Of a DNA stretch of 64,000 nucleotides, positions 46,365 to 54,069 are shown one piece after another. Made by a program: the position numbers and the translations under genes. Source of the DNA: Angelobacter sp036557225 (GTDB lineage: Bacteria; Acidobacteriota; Terriglobia; Terriglobales; Acidobacteriaceae); the NCBI GenBank assembly GCA_036557225.1, contig DATBHX010000058.1:1-64000 (forward strand), read 5' to 3'. The notes under the pieces were generated by a model, which searched no databases, was not told the origin of the DNA, and was given only the letters and a program-made list of their open reading frames with translations. Numbering within the stretch: position 1 is the stretch's first letter; each line of letters starts with the position of its first letter.

Positions 46365-46901
46365 TCAGTAGCCAACGATGACGCGATCAGTGCATGTGCC
46401 GGCAACGGCAACATCGTTCTTCTCAAAGAAGGAGACAGCCAGCTGAGGAAGTCGAACGGCGGCGCCGAGCGTTCCGCTGGTGACCGTAGGAGCAAGTTCG
46501 CTGGCGATGAAGGCCTGCTGCGATCCAGCTGTAATCGAAGTGGCAATGTTATAGCTGTTATACAGCGTAAAGTTCGGGCTGGGCTGGCCTTGATCGTCGG
46601 CCGTGTAGACGTTCATCACCAGGTCAAATTGTTGCGTGCAGTTGGCGAACACTGTCATCTTGGTGGCGTTGCCAACGCGAATAATGGCGGTGTTGGGTGT
46701 AGCGCCGCCAACCGAAGCTGGCAGTGCGACGCCGCTGTGAGCCAGATCAGCAGGCGAGTACACAAGATGCGGCATCGGCCGGGGCAAAACCGGCTTGCCA
46801 TTCTTGTCCAGCTCAGGCATCTGGCTAGAGGTTTGAGCAAACAGCAGCAACGTGGCAGCGAGCATCAGAGCGGCCGCTCCCAACCATAAACTCTTTTTCA
46901 C
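46365..46901 (-). CDS. Exported or structural protein of unknown function in the prophage
   Basis: 178 residues. MKKSLWLGAAALMLAATLLLFAQ is a typical signal peptide; the rest (from about residue 65) is a run of beta-strand-like segments (TKMTVFANCTQQFDLVMNVYTA, SITAGSQQAFIASEL) compatible with a beta sandwich. Two cysteines could form a disulfide. It is upstream of the portal block. It may be another moron coding for an envelope protein or, less likely given the signal peptide, a head decoration protein. Confidence 0.6.
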   Translation of the reverse strand: MKKSLWLGAAALMLAATLLLFAQTSSQMPELDKNGKPVLPRPMPHLVYSPADLAHSGVALPASVGGATPNTAIIRVGNATKMTVFANCTQQFDLVMNVYTADDQGQPSPNFTLYNSYNIATSITAGSQQAFIASELAPTVTSGTLGAAVRLPQLAVSFFEKNDVAVAGTCTDRVIVGY

Positions 46902-47005
46902 GAATTCCTCCTAAGTAGTGGGTCGGCTCCTTTTCATCGCTGCGCGATGAACGTCTGCCTAAAGGCCCGCGTCCCGGCACGCCGGGACGCTAGACGCTGA
47001 TACTG

Positions 47006-47188
47006 CTAGTGGGTCAGTTTTTCAAACTGACCCACTACCGGCTGCGTGAACGAATCGAGAACAACCTCGCAATCGAGACAGAGAAAACGCGCATCCGTTG
47101 AACCCAGACGCCGCTCATCGGAGGTGAGGGGTGCATTGCACTCTTCACAGCGTGGCGGTCCGACGCGGCCGTTAAGGTCATGCGACAT
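47006..47188 (-). CDS. Small zinc-ribbon protein
   Basis: 60 residues from the ATG at 47188, which has GGAGGTG upstream. CEEC and CLDC about 26 residues apart form a CxxC...CxxC zinc ribbon. The last ten codons (VVGQFEKLTH) lie within a long palindrome (47008-47036), so the original C-terminus may have been replaced by repeat insertion. Small zinc ribbons of this kind occur in phages; role unknown. Confidence 0.6.
   Translation of the reverse strand: MSHDLNGRVGPPRCEECNAPLTSDERRLGSTDARFLCLDCEVVLDSFTQPVVGQFEKLTH
47008..47036. repeat. Perfect 13-bp inverted repeat AGTGGGTCAGTTT / AAACTGACCCACT
   Basis: Arms of 13 bases around a TTC loop, overlapping the 3' end of the zinc-ribbon gene. A second perfect hairpin, GCGTCCCGGC-AC-GCCGGGACGC, lies 20 bases away at about 46969-46990. 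Either may act as terminator; the long perfect palindrome also resembles dispersed palindromic repeats. Confidence 0.75.
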
Positions 47189-47678
47189 GAGACACCTCCG
47201 GGAATTTTTTTGGTGAACGGGCACAAAGAAAAAAGCACTAGCTGCTTAGGGGCTAGTGCCGGGCTGTTAACGCGAAAGTTGAGCAGACAGTCTTTGGGAA
47301 TCAAGTCATCCGGTGGCATTGGAGGAGGGACACAAACTCCCTGCTCTGCTTCAGGCATAATGCGCGCACAGAACGCACACCAATACCAGGATTACACCCC
47401 ACCGCGCCAAAACCGGGCGCATCGGGGGCCCCGGAGATGAAGGCTCTTTGGCAGGCGGCCGAACCGCGGACCAAAGAAAGGTTGCAGGCCGTTCAGAACC
47501 CCACCTCGCCAAAATCAGGCGCGTCGGGGGCCCCTCAAGCCGGCGCCGCTCCCGGCTGTACGAGGAACTTGCTTTCGTACAGACATTGTATACGACACAT
47601 TGTTCCCCGCTGTCAACAATAAAATGCATTTTCTGGACAATTTTTAGAATGTCGCAACTTTTGTACGCTTTTCTTTCA
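47189..47678. other. Divergent intergenic region with two palindromic repeats
   Basis: About 490 bases between minus-strand phage structural genes and plus-strand cargo. Copies of the palindromic repeat (CCCC...GCCAAAAYCRGGCG...GGGG) stand at 47397-47432 and 47499-47534. The right part is AT-rich with several TTGTAC/TTGTATAC-like words. No gene is called: frames crossing the repeats are low-complexity. Confidence 0.55.
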
Positions 47679-47707
47679 TTGACAACTAGTTATACAATAT
47701 TTAGACT
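47679..47707 (+). promoter_or_regulatory. Promoter of the winged-helix/endonuclease III-like pair
   Basis: TTGACA (47679-47684), 17-base spacer, TAGACT (47702-47707), in an AT-rich stretch. The expected transcription start (about 47714) is only a few bases before the ATG at 47718, and no ribosome-binding site is present, so the transcript may be leaderless. TTGTAC words flank the elements. Confidence 0.55.
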
Positions 47708-47717
47708 TTGTACACTT

Positions 47718-48122
47718 ATGGCGCGCGATACCTACAAACAAGCATACGAGACGGCCAAGCTGGATCTGCTGCAGCTATTGCAGAAGCGAGATCAACTGGA
47801 CCAGAAAATCCGCAAGCTAAGACAATCTCTCAAGCCGCTGGGTGAACTCTGCGGCGCCGATCCGGAGGAAGTAGATAAGCTCCTGCTGGTGGAGGGTTTT
47901 GCCATCGATTCTCCGATGGGCTTCACCGATGCTATACGCCGGCTATTCCGGATTCACAAAACGCCGTTGACGCCGCCGGAAATCCGGACCGACTTATTGA
48001 AGATCGGCCTTGGCCAGAACCAGGTCAACCTTCTCTCCTCGATTCACACGGTGCTGCGACGCATGGTGGAAGGCGGAGAGATCGTGAAAACCGATGATGG
48101 ACGGTTTCAGTTGAAGATTTGA
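47718..48122 (+). CDS. Coiled-coil plus winged-helix protein, HARE-HTH-like
   Basis: 134 residues from the ATG at 47718. Residues 5-45 form a coiled coil (LQLLQKRDQLDQKIRKLRQSL). Residues about 75-130 (LTPPEIRTDLLKIGL, NLLSSIHTVLRRMVEGGEIV, GRFQLK) form a winged helix resembling the HARE-HTH/vWA-associated modules that link DNA modification and transcription functions. It may bind DNA as a dimer. The endonuclease III-like gene starts 28 bases after its stop, so the two probably work together. Confidence 0.6.
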   Translation: MARDTYKQAYETAKLDLLQLLQKRDQLDQKIRKLRQSLKPLGELCGADPEEVDKLLLVEGFAIDSPMGFTDAIRRLFRIHKTPLTPPEIRTDLLKIGLGQNQVNLLSSIHTVLRRMVEGGEIVKTDDGRFQLKI

Positions 48123-48150
48123 GGTATGCTTTGGCGCTAGATCATCCAAG

Positions 48151-48855
48151 ATGGCCGAGCTTAAAAAACTGACTGCTGCATTGAAGCGTTATTACGGGGC
48201 GCCGAAGCTGCCGCCCGCGCGAGGGCCTTTTGAGCTGGTGATGTGGGAAAACGCTTGCTACCTATTGCCTGACGAGCGGCGAGCGCAAGTCTTTGAGGGT
48301 TTGCAGAAACGGGTCGGCATGAACCCGAAGGCTATTCTCAAGGGTGATCCCGATACATTGCTGGAGCTGGCCACGCTTGGCGGCATGCGTCCGCAGGTGC
48401 GCGTGTTTCGCTGGCAGGAGATTGCACGGATTACCCTCAGCCAGTTCGACGGCGATCTGGACCAGATCTTGAAGCTGCCTTATGCCCAGGCCACGAAAGC
48501 GCTTAAGCAGTTCCCAAATATTGGCGGTCCCGGCGCAGAAAAGATTCTTATGTTTTGCGGCATGGCGCAAGGGCTGCCTTTGGAGTCGAACGGACTGCGG
48601 GTGCTGGCTCGCGTCGGCTATGGCCGGATCCACCAGCGAAATTACAGCGCAATGTACCGATCGGTGCAGGAGGCAATTCAAGGCGAAGTGCCACGCAAAG
48701 CCGAAGCGGTCGCACAAGCTCATTTATTACTGCGCCAACACGGAAAAGAGATCTGCAAGGACAAGAGCCCGCAATGCTATGAATGCCCGATCAAGGGTAT
48801 GTGCGCCTATCCAGCGAAGCAGTTGAAGATGTTCCGCCGGTCGATAACTGCTTAA
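48151..48855 (+). CDS. Endonuclease III-like HhH-GPD protein with 4Fe-4S loop, altered active site
   Basis: 234 residues. The fold of base-excision glycosylases is indicated by the helix-hairpin-helix FPNIGGPGAEKIL (about 130) and by ICKDKSPQCYECPIKGMC near the C-terminus, the Cx6Cx2Cx5C iron-sulfur loop of endonuclease III and MutY. In E. coli endonuclease III the hairpin reads LPGVGRKTAN with the catalytic lysine; here that position aligns with proline, and the catalytic aspartate segment reads LESNGLRV with glutamate. Bifunctional lyase activity is therefore doubtful; a monofunctional glycosylase or a DNA-binding role is possible. It lies directly downstream of a winged-helix gene within the prophage. 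Confidence 0.75.
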   Translation: MAELKKLTAALKRYYGAPKLPPARGPFELVMWENACYLLPDERRAQVFEGLQKRVGMNPKAILKGDPDTLLELATLGGMRPQVRVFRWQEIARITLSQFDGDLDQILKLPYAQATKALKQFPNIGGPGAEKILMFCGMAQGLPLESNGLRVLARVGYGRIHQRNYSAMYRSVQEAIQGEVPRKAEAVAQAHLLLRQHGKEICKDKSPQCYECPIKGMCAYPAKQLKMFRRSITA

Positions 48856-48859
48856 TAAT

Positions 48860-49011
48860 AATGACGTCCTTTGGACAACAAGTACATAAATCAAAGAGCA
48901 TAAATATTGCTAATTGATATTATGTATCAATATTACTGGTTAAATGTTGCTATTTGATTATATATTATTAAATAGCATATATATGCCATATATATTGATA
49001 TATTGATTTAA
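48860..49011. promoter_or_regulatory. Very AT-rich operator region of hipBA
   Basis: About 150 bases of strikingly low GC. Symmetric elements are TTGATA-N5-TATCAA (48914-48930), the palindrome GCATATATATGC (48975-48986), and ATGCCAT (48983-48989) repeated inverted as ATGGCAT (49012-49018), the latter overlapping the hipB start. Direct repeats TTGCTAATTGAT and TTGCTATTTGAT are at about 48907 and 48947. Autoregulation by the HipB-type protein through these sites is likely by analogy with other toxin-antitoxin loci. Confidence 0.6.
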
Positions 49012-49350
49012 ATGGCATATAATTGCTTTGTGACATCAGAATCATCAAGCATAGCAGAGATTCAGGCAGAATTGGGCCGTCGAATGCAGAGCCTCCGCCT
49101 GTCCCGCAACATGGACCAGAGGACGACAGCTGACAAAGCTGGAATTTCACTTCGTGCTCTGGTTAATCTGGAAGCCGGACGCGGATCAACTGTGGAGACC
49201 CTTCTGCGTACGCTGAAAGCCCTGGACTATCTCCAGGGAATAGAAATGCTGGCGCCGGAAATCACGGTGGATCCGCTGGCCCTGCTCGACAGCCCTAAAC
49301 CACAGCGGCGGGTTCGACGCAAACTCGGAAGGCGCAAGGCCACGCCGTGA
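49012..49350 (+). CDS. hipB: HipB-like antitoxin (XRE-family repressor)
   Basis: 112 residues. Residues about 15-75 form a lambda-repressor-type helix-turn-helix (LGRRMQSLRLSRNMDQRTTADKAG, LRALVNLEAGRGSTVETLLRTL). The C-terminal tail is very basic (RRVRRKLGRRK). The stop overlaps the hipA start by four bases, the usual coupling in hipBA. There is no clear ribosome-binding site at the ATG, which falls in the operator repeat; translation from a short or leaderless transcript is possible. It should repress the operon and bind the HipA kinase. Confidence 0.82.
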   Translation: MAYNCFVTSESSSIAEIQAELGRRMQSLRLSRNMDQRTTADKAGISLRALVNLEAGRGSTVETLLRTLKALDYLQGIEMLAPEITVDPLALLDSPKPQRRVRRKLGRRKATP

Positions 49351-50639
49351 AGCACGTAAGGGCCATCGAAGTTCGAGTCTGGGACCAGCGGGTTGGAGCC
49401 GTGGCGCTGGATCCGCGACTGGGTTATTACGTTTTCGCCTATGCGCCGGAGTGGCAACGAACAGGAATTGAGTTAGCGCCGCTCACTATGCCATTGGATG
49501 ATCCACAGGGAAAGTTTGTTTTTCCCAACCTTCCCCTGCCAACGTTTCAACGCCTGCCAGGAATGCTGGCGGATGCCCTGCCCGACGAGTTCGGCAATGC
49601 ACTTGTGGATGCTTGGATGGCTGAGCACGGCGTAAGCAAGAGCGAGGTGACCCCGATCGACCGGCTGGCGTATATGGCCAAACGCGGAACCGGAGCTCTG
49701 GAGTTCAGACCGGCGCGCGGACCGATCCACGAGACCTCGACGCCAGTGGAGTTGCAATCACTGGTGGAGGATGCACGCAAGCTGATTCAGGGTGACCTTG
49801 CACAGGACGCACATGCCAGAGCCGCGCTGGCCAATCTGATTCATGTCGGCACCTCCGCGGGCGGCGCGCGGGCCAAAGCGGTGATTGCCTGGAATCCCAC
49901 GACCAACGAGATCCGCAGCGGGCAGTTCGATGCTCCGGAAGGCTTTGAACACTGGCTGCTCAAACTTGACGGCGTGGGCAAGGACGCAGAACTCGGTACC
50001 GGAGCGGACTACGGCCGGATTGAATATGCCTATCACCTGATGGCGAAGCAGGCCGGCATTGAGATGAGCCCATGCCGGTTGCTCGAAGAAAATGGACGCG
50101 CGCATTTTATGACGCGGCGGTTTGACCGCGAGGTGATCCAAGGCAAGACCGTCAAACACCATATGCAGACGCTTTGCGCCATGGACCATATGGACTTCAA
50201 ACAGCGGGCCACACACGCCTATGCTCAACTCTTCCTCGTGATCGAGCGGCTAAAGCTGGGAGACGCTGCGCTGGAACAGGTCTTTCGCCGCATGGCATTC
50301 AATGTGATGGCCAGAAACTGTGACGACCACACCAAAAACTTTGCTTTTCGCCTGAAGCAAGGCGGCGATTGGGAATTGTCCCCTGCTTATGACGTCACTC
50401 ACGCGTACAACCCCAAAGGCGATTGGACCTACCAGCACCTGCTGAGTGTGAATGGCAAGTTCGACGAGATCACCCGCGATGATCTGCTTGCAGAAGCTGA
50501 CCGATTTTTGGTGCCGCACCGTCAAGAAGCCCTGGCTGATGTCCGGGCAGCTGTGGAGAACTGGCCGGAGTTCGCGCAGAAGGCTGGGCTAAGCAACGAA
50601 GTGGCGGAGCGGGTTGCGAGAGATTTCCGGGTTGTCTGA
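49347..50639 (+). CDS. hipA: HipA-like serine/threonine kinase toxin
   Basis: 430 residues, normal for HipA. The N-terminal subdomain ends with GTGALEFRP; TSAGGARAKAVIAW is the Gly-rich nucleotide loop with the conserved lysine; HFMTRRFDR, FNVMARNCDDHTKNFAF (catalytic loop) and LSPAYDVTHA (metal-binding DFG equivalent) complete the kinase core. All catalytic residues seem present, so the toxin is probably active. E. coli HipA phosphorylates glutamyl-tRNA synthetase and induces dormancy. It is carried on a defective prophage, where it may stabilise the element or restrict superinfection. Confidence 0.9.
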   Translation: MKHVRAIEVRVWDQRVGAVALDPRLGYYVFAYAPEWQRTGIELAPLTMPLDDPQGKFVFPNLPLPTFQRLPGMLADALPDEFGNALVDAWMAEHGVSKSEVTPIDRLAYMAKRGTGALEFRPARGPIHETSTPVELQSLVEDARKLIQGDLAQDAHARAALANLIHVGTSAGGARAKAVIAWNPTTNEIRSGQFDAPEGFEHWLLKLDGVGKDAELGTGADYGRIEYAYHLMAKQAGIEMSPCRLLEENGRAHFMTRRFDREVIQGKTVKHHMQTLCAMDHMDFKQRATHAYAQLFLVIERLKLGDAALEQVFRRMAFNVMARNCDDHTKNFAFRLKQGGDWELSPAYDVTHAYNPKGDWTYQHLLSVNGKFDEITRDDLLAEADRFLVPHRQEALADVRAAVENWPEFAQKAGLSNEVAERVARDFRVV

Positions 50640-50695
50640 TGTCAAAGAGGCCTTATGCCTGCGCAAACCCAATAGCAGCACTAGGTTGCAGCGAT

Positions 50696-50725
50696 TTGCA
50701 TTTTTCTTGGCTTTGGGTGTATAAT
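50696..50725 (+). promoter_or_regulatory. Plus-strand promoter downstream of hipA
   Basis: TTGCAT (50696-50701), an 18-base spacer and a consensus TATAAT (50720-50725). The transcript would start near 50732 and run into a stretch without a long gene but with hairpins: CTCGG-CATA-CCGAG near 50754 and GCCTGTCAGC/GCTGGCAGGC at about 50883-50904. Confidence 0.55.
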
Positions 50726-51020
50726 AGAACTGGTGAAGGTTGATATCCCGGGAACTCGGCATACCGAGAAAACCGTGCTGCCTGGCGCAGCCCAAATAGG
50801 ATGAGTCGCCAAGAGTAACCCAGTTAGCAGGCCAAGCCTTAGTAACTGACACTCCTTTTCGATTCCCTTGAAATTGAAAAGCCTGTCAGCCAGCTGGCAG
50901 GCATAGGTTGAGGCCGTACGTGTCTCTTGCCTCTCCAAGCTTGCAATCCGCTTCGGACAAAGTAAGTGAATTGTCTGATGGTGTGCCGACTGGAAATGTT
51001 GAGACTGAAGAACTGGGAAC
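50726..51020 (+). other. Non-coding, hairpin-rich stretch after the promoter
   Basis: About 300 bases downstream of a good sigma-70-like promoter with no credible coding frame and at least two stable stem-loops. It may be a structured RNA or the leader of the small frame at 51233. No known riboswitch class was recognised. Confidence 0.35.
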
Positions 51021-51108
51021 AAAAATCTAGGGCCAGACCCGTTACAGTAGGTCGGCCCCAACTTTTGATAATCGCTTGATGAGAACGATTATCGAATCTT
51101 GACTTGTA
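51021..51108 (-). ncRNA. Candidate small RNA with own promoter and terminator
   Basis: On the minus strand a promoter (see 51098-51145) predicts a start near 51108. The RNA would contain the stem-loop GATAATCG-N11-CGATTATC (51067-51093 region) and then GGGCCGACC-N10-GGTCTGGCCC (51030-51059) followed by TAGATTTTTG, a good rho-independent terminator. The total is about 88 nucleotides with no open frame of note. It lies between hipA and the terminase gene in the prophage. Target or function unknown. Confidence 0.55.
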
Positions 51109-51145
51109 GAACGCAGAATACGCCGTTTGCGTTCTGTAAGTCAAG
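51098..51145 (-). promoter_or_regulatory. Promoter overlapped by an 18-bp inverted repeat
   Basis: Minus-strand TTGACT (51139-51144), 18-base spacer, TATTCT (51115-51120). The same interval is an inverted repeat: CTTGACTT-GT-AGAACGCA and TGCGTTCT-GT-AAGTCAAG, 16 of 18 positions paired around a 12-base loop. A dimeric repressor site over the promoter is a natural reading. Confidence 0.6.
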
Positions 51146-51232
51146 CGCAAAGTCTGCCCCACTGCGCCTTCTGGAGTGATGATCCAGATACGAAGTGGCT
51201 CATTAACCATTTAACTTCATGGAGTTACAGAC

Positions 51233-51430
51233 ATGGACCTTGTAGGACAGGTTGCGACCGGAACCCCGGTTGTAACCCCGCACGATGTGCCGGTTAACCC
51301 CGGTCTTTGGCTGCCGAAGTTCGGCGGCACGGCTCAGTTTTTCTTCCACTCTGTGGGCGAGTCTTCCACTTGCTCTTGTGTCCGGTGTTTTGAGACTAAG
51401 ACAAGCCTGATTCTGCCGGTTTGGTTGTAA
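51233..51430 (+). CDS. Small hypothetical protein (uncertain)
   Basis: 65 codons from an ATG with GGAG nine bases upstream. The product would have a CSCVRC motif near the C-terminus and no recognised domain. A strong hairpin CTGGGGGC-N7-GCCCCCAG (51441-51463) follows the stop, without a T tract. Supported only by ribosome-binding site, position downstream of the 50720 promoter and the following hairpin; it may not be expressed. Confidence 0.3.
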   Translation: MDLVGQVATGTPVVTPHDVPVNPGLWLPKFGGTAQFFFHSVGESSTCSCVRCFETKTSLILPVWL

Positions 51431-51615
51431 GACCCTAACTCTGGGGGCCTCACCCGCCCCCAGACCATAATCTGGGATGATTCTGGTAAGCAATGAGGTT
51501 GGTTCTCGCTCCGCGATGGATCCCAGAGGTTTCCTGCTGTGCGCGCCAACTTGCTAACCTGGAGCGCGAGAGTATCAGATTCTAAGCTTGGCTGCTAGGT
51601 TTTTTTGACGACAGG

Positions 51616-53448
51616 CTATGAACTTAGCCGACTGTTCCAGTTGAAAACGTCATCAAGCCGATCGCGTTCGCTGAGCGCCAAGACAGCCGGACTCAAGTCC
51701 GCTCCCGATTCCGATTGTCTGGAGGTCGCGATAGTACTCAATAATGCTCGAATTGCAGGATACTGCTTCTCAGTGCATTGGATCCTGCTGCCGCTCTCGA
51801 CAGAGTGGAAGAGGTCGCGCACCAGTTCAGTCTTGACGGACGCGTCCTCTCTGTCTGCCGGCCTGTGATAGTGAGATGGCGCTGCGTTATGCGGCGGGAT
51901 CTGGCCCGTCGCCTGCTGGCGATAGAAGTCGACAATGCCGCCACCGAGGCGGGTGCGCATGTAGATCAGCGCCTGAGAAGTTGCGTCGACGTCGTCGTCA
52001 TGCGCGGCCTTGGGAAAAGCACAAATGTTGTGCAAATAGTCTTCAACCCAGGGGACATCGAAAATTTGCGGATCAGGAAGCTCGATGCTGCCTGCTTCCC
52101 AGAGCGGCGCCATGGCCTGAGCGCGGGCAATCTTTCCGCCCTCAGGATTGACGGCGATGATGCCGCCGATTTCTTTCTGCAGTTCACTGATGATGGCGGG
52201 GCCGTTGGCCTTGTCTTCAATCAAGATGGCATGAGCGCGGGGAAATTTTGCATGGCAGCTCTTGATGGCGGCCATGGTGGGGCCGAAATCGAGCCGGTCA
52301 TAGGTGCGATACGGGAGCAGATAGTATTTGCCGCCAGAGCGGGCCCAGACCTGGCCGGCAACAAAGTCATTGTCATTGCCGCCGGAGAAGGTGCAATCCC
52401 AGGACTGGACCATAAAATCGAATTTCTCAGGCAGCTGGCGATAGTAACGGACCCACTGGCGCTTGATGATCCCGCCATCGAGCGGAGCGGGGCTTTGCTG
52501 GTATTGTCCGTTGAACGCCCAGCTGCCCATGCCGATTTTCTGGCTATCAAGAAATGTCTGGGGAAGGCGCTGGGGCCAAAGGAGGTCACCTGCTTTCTGC
52601 CGGTGGGTCTCCGCTCCTGACGGAAATGGCCAGTTTTCGTCTTTGTGGGCGATCGCCGGCAGGCACAGATGCAACCAGCGCGATTCTTCACGGGCCAGCA
52701 CGTGGCCGGTGAGATCGAGTTCATGCAGACGTTGCATGATGATGACCTTGACGCCGGTTGCGGGGTCATTGATGCGGCTACGAAACGTAGCGTCAAACCG
52801 CAGGTTGACGGCATCACGTTCTGGCTGGCTCACGGCCTGCTCGGGATTAAGCGGATCATCGAAGATCAGCACGTCACCCCCCAAGCCGGTGGCTGTGGCC
52901 TGCATGCCGGTGGAGAACATGGTGCCGCGCCTTGAGTTTTCATAGTGGCTCTTGAGGTTCTGGTCGCGGGAGAAGGAGAACACGTGTCCCCAGCACTGCT
53001 GGTACCAGTCTGATTCAATCACGCTGCGGCGAAAGACACTGTGCTGTGTGCTGAGCTTCTCAGAATACGAAACGAACATGAAGCGGCGTGAAGGATCTTT
53101 CGTCCAGAGCCAGATGGGGAAAAAGACGGTGATCAGCAGACTCTTCATGGTGCGCGGCGGCACGTTGAAGATGAGGCCTTCGAGATGATCGCCGCAGGTC
53201 TTCTTAAATTTGTTGTCACGAACGAGCGTGAGGTATTCGCAGATGAGATCGAGATGCCAGTTCCAATGGAGGCGGCTGACGGGTTCGAGGATGGACCAGG
53301 CTTCGTGGACAAATTGCTTCAGAGTGAGTTGGAGAGTGTCTTCTTTCTCTGCACCTACTGCGGCATTGGGAGAGGCATCAGGGGACGTAGTGCGAGGCCC
53401 GAGCGCGGGTTGGCCTGTTTTCGGGATTTTTCTTCGTCTAGGAGACAT
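51616..53448 (-). CDS. terL: Phage terminase large subunit
   Basis: 610 residues. The ATPase half has an unusual Walker A-like NVPPRTMKS (about residue 96) and Walker B DVLIFDDP (about 195). The nuclease half (TIGR01630-type C-terminal domain) shows SWDCTFSGGNDNDFVAG, LIEDKANG and HDDDVDATSQALIYM with the acidic residues that bind metal. About 95 extra residues follow that domain. The enzyme pumps and cuts phage DNA at the portal. No frameshift is seen. It is separated from the portal gene by about 5.5 kb of inserted cargo on the opposite strand. Confidence 0.9.
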   Translation of the reverse strand: MSPRRRKIPKTGQPALGPRTTSPDASPNAAVGAEKEDTLQLTLKQFVHEAWSILEPVSRLHWNWHLDLICEYLTLVRDNKFKKTCGDHLEGLIFNVPPRTMKSLLITVFFPIWLWTKDPSRRFMFVSYSEKLSTQHSVFRRSVIESDWYQQCWGHVFSFSRDQNLKSHYENSRRGTMFSTGMQATATGLGGDVLIFDDPLNPEQAVSQPERDAVNLRFDATFRSRINDPATGVKVIIMQRLHELDLTGHVLAREESRWLHLCLPAIAHKDENWPFPSGAETHRQKAGDLLWPQRLPQTFLDSQKIGMGSWAFNGQYQQSPAPLDGGIIKRQWVRYYRQLPEKFDFMVQSWDCTFSGGNDNDFVAGQVWARSGGKYYLLPYRTYDRLDFGPTMAAIKSCHAKFPRAHAILIEDKANGPAIISELQKEIGGIIAVNPEGGKIARAQAMAPLWEAGSIELPDPQIFDVPWVEDYLHNICAFPKAAHDDDVDATSQALIYMRTRLGGGIVDFYRQQATGQIPPHNAAPSHYHRPADREDASVKTELVRDLFHSVESGSRIQCTEKQYPAIRALLSTIATSRQSESGADLSPAVLALSERDRLDDVFNWNSRLSS

Positions 53449-53502
53449 GAAGATCCTTTGCCATTTGTTGGATCGACTGTAGAACGTGATAGATTGCGTC
53501 GT

Positions 53503-54021
53503 ATGAGACGTCTTCTTTTGATCGTTGCGTTAGTCTGCGCGACATCGATTTCGCAGGCCGGAACCGATGATGCGAAGCTGGGGATCCGTCTACGTATCAA
53601 ACGCGAGGCTTACAGCCTGGGCAGCAACATCGAACTTGAGATCGTTCGTGAAAACATTGGGCACAATTCAGTATTGGTTCCACGGTGGTGGGGTTGGGGA
53701 GCGACGCGGACGGATATCCTCATGTTCGATGCGTCGGGTCATGAAGTCAGAACGGACTTTCTCGCGGATGAACTCCCTCCACTTCCGCAACCGTACGATT
53801 TCGTGCTGCTCGATCCGGGCCAGTTCGTCGGGACACGCCTGACGGGACGTGCGAAAGAGTTTGTCAACAAGCCTGGCGACTACGTATTTGTGGTCGAATA
53901 CACGAGCTATCTCTCAGAGGATTACGCTCGTCAGCTCATGAAAATGCCGGACGTTCCGTTCTGGTCGCGGGAACGCGGGCCGGTCACTTCGAACAAGATC
54001 AGAGTGCACATCACCCGATGA
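53503..54021 (+). CDS. Secreted protein of unknown function
   Basis: 172 residues from the ATG at 53503. Signal peptide MRRLLLIVALVCATSISQA (cleavage near 20). The mature part (LGIRLRIKREAYSLGSNIELEIVREN, VLVPRWWGWG) has a beta-sandwich look reminiscent of BsuPI-like extracellular inhibitor domains, but this is weak. An earlier in-frame start would overlap the terminase start and lose the signal peptide. Close to a second exported-protein gene on the same strand. Confidence 0.6.
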   Translation: MRRLLLIVALVCATSISQAGTDDAKLGIRLRIKREAYSLGSNIELEIVRENIGHNSVLVPRWWGWGATRTDILMFDASGHEVRTDFLADELPPLPQPYDFVLLDPGQFVGTRLTGRAKEFVNKPGDYVFVVEYTSYLSEDYARQLMKMPDVPFWSRERGPVTSNKIRVHITR

Positions 54022-54069
54022 ACCGATTACAACCAGCGCGCAATTTCACGATAGCGATACAATAGCCGT

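Noticed and set aside
47351..47629. 92-codon frame over the repeats at 47.4-47.5 kb
   Set aside because: It repeats GPPxRxxLARWG only because two copies of the DNA palindrome are translated.
50839..51210. 123-codon minus-strand frame in the hipA-terminase gap
   Set aside because: It runs through the candidate promoter, both stem-loops and the terminator of the small RNA, and resembles no protein.
38630..53448. Functional gene transfer agent instead of prophage
   Set aside because: DUF2460/DUF2163 order is GTA-like, but the integrase remnant, attachment sites, truncated capsid and missing tape measure point to a decayed prophage.
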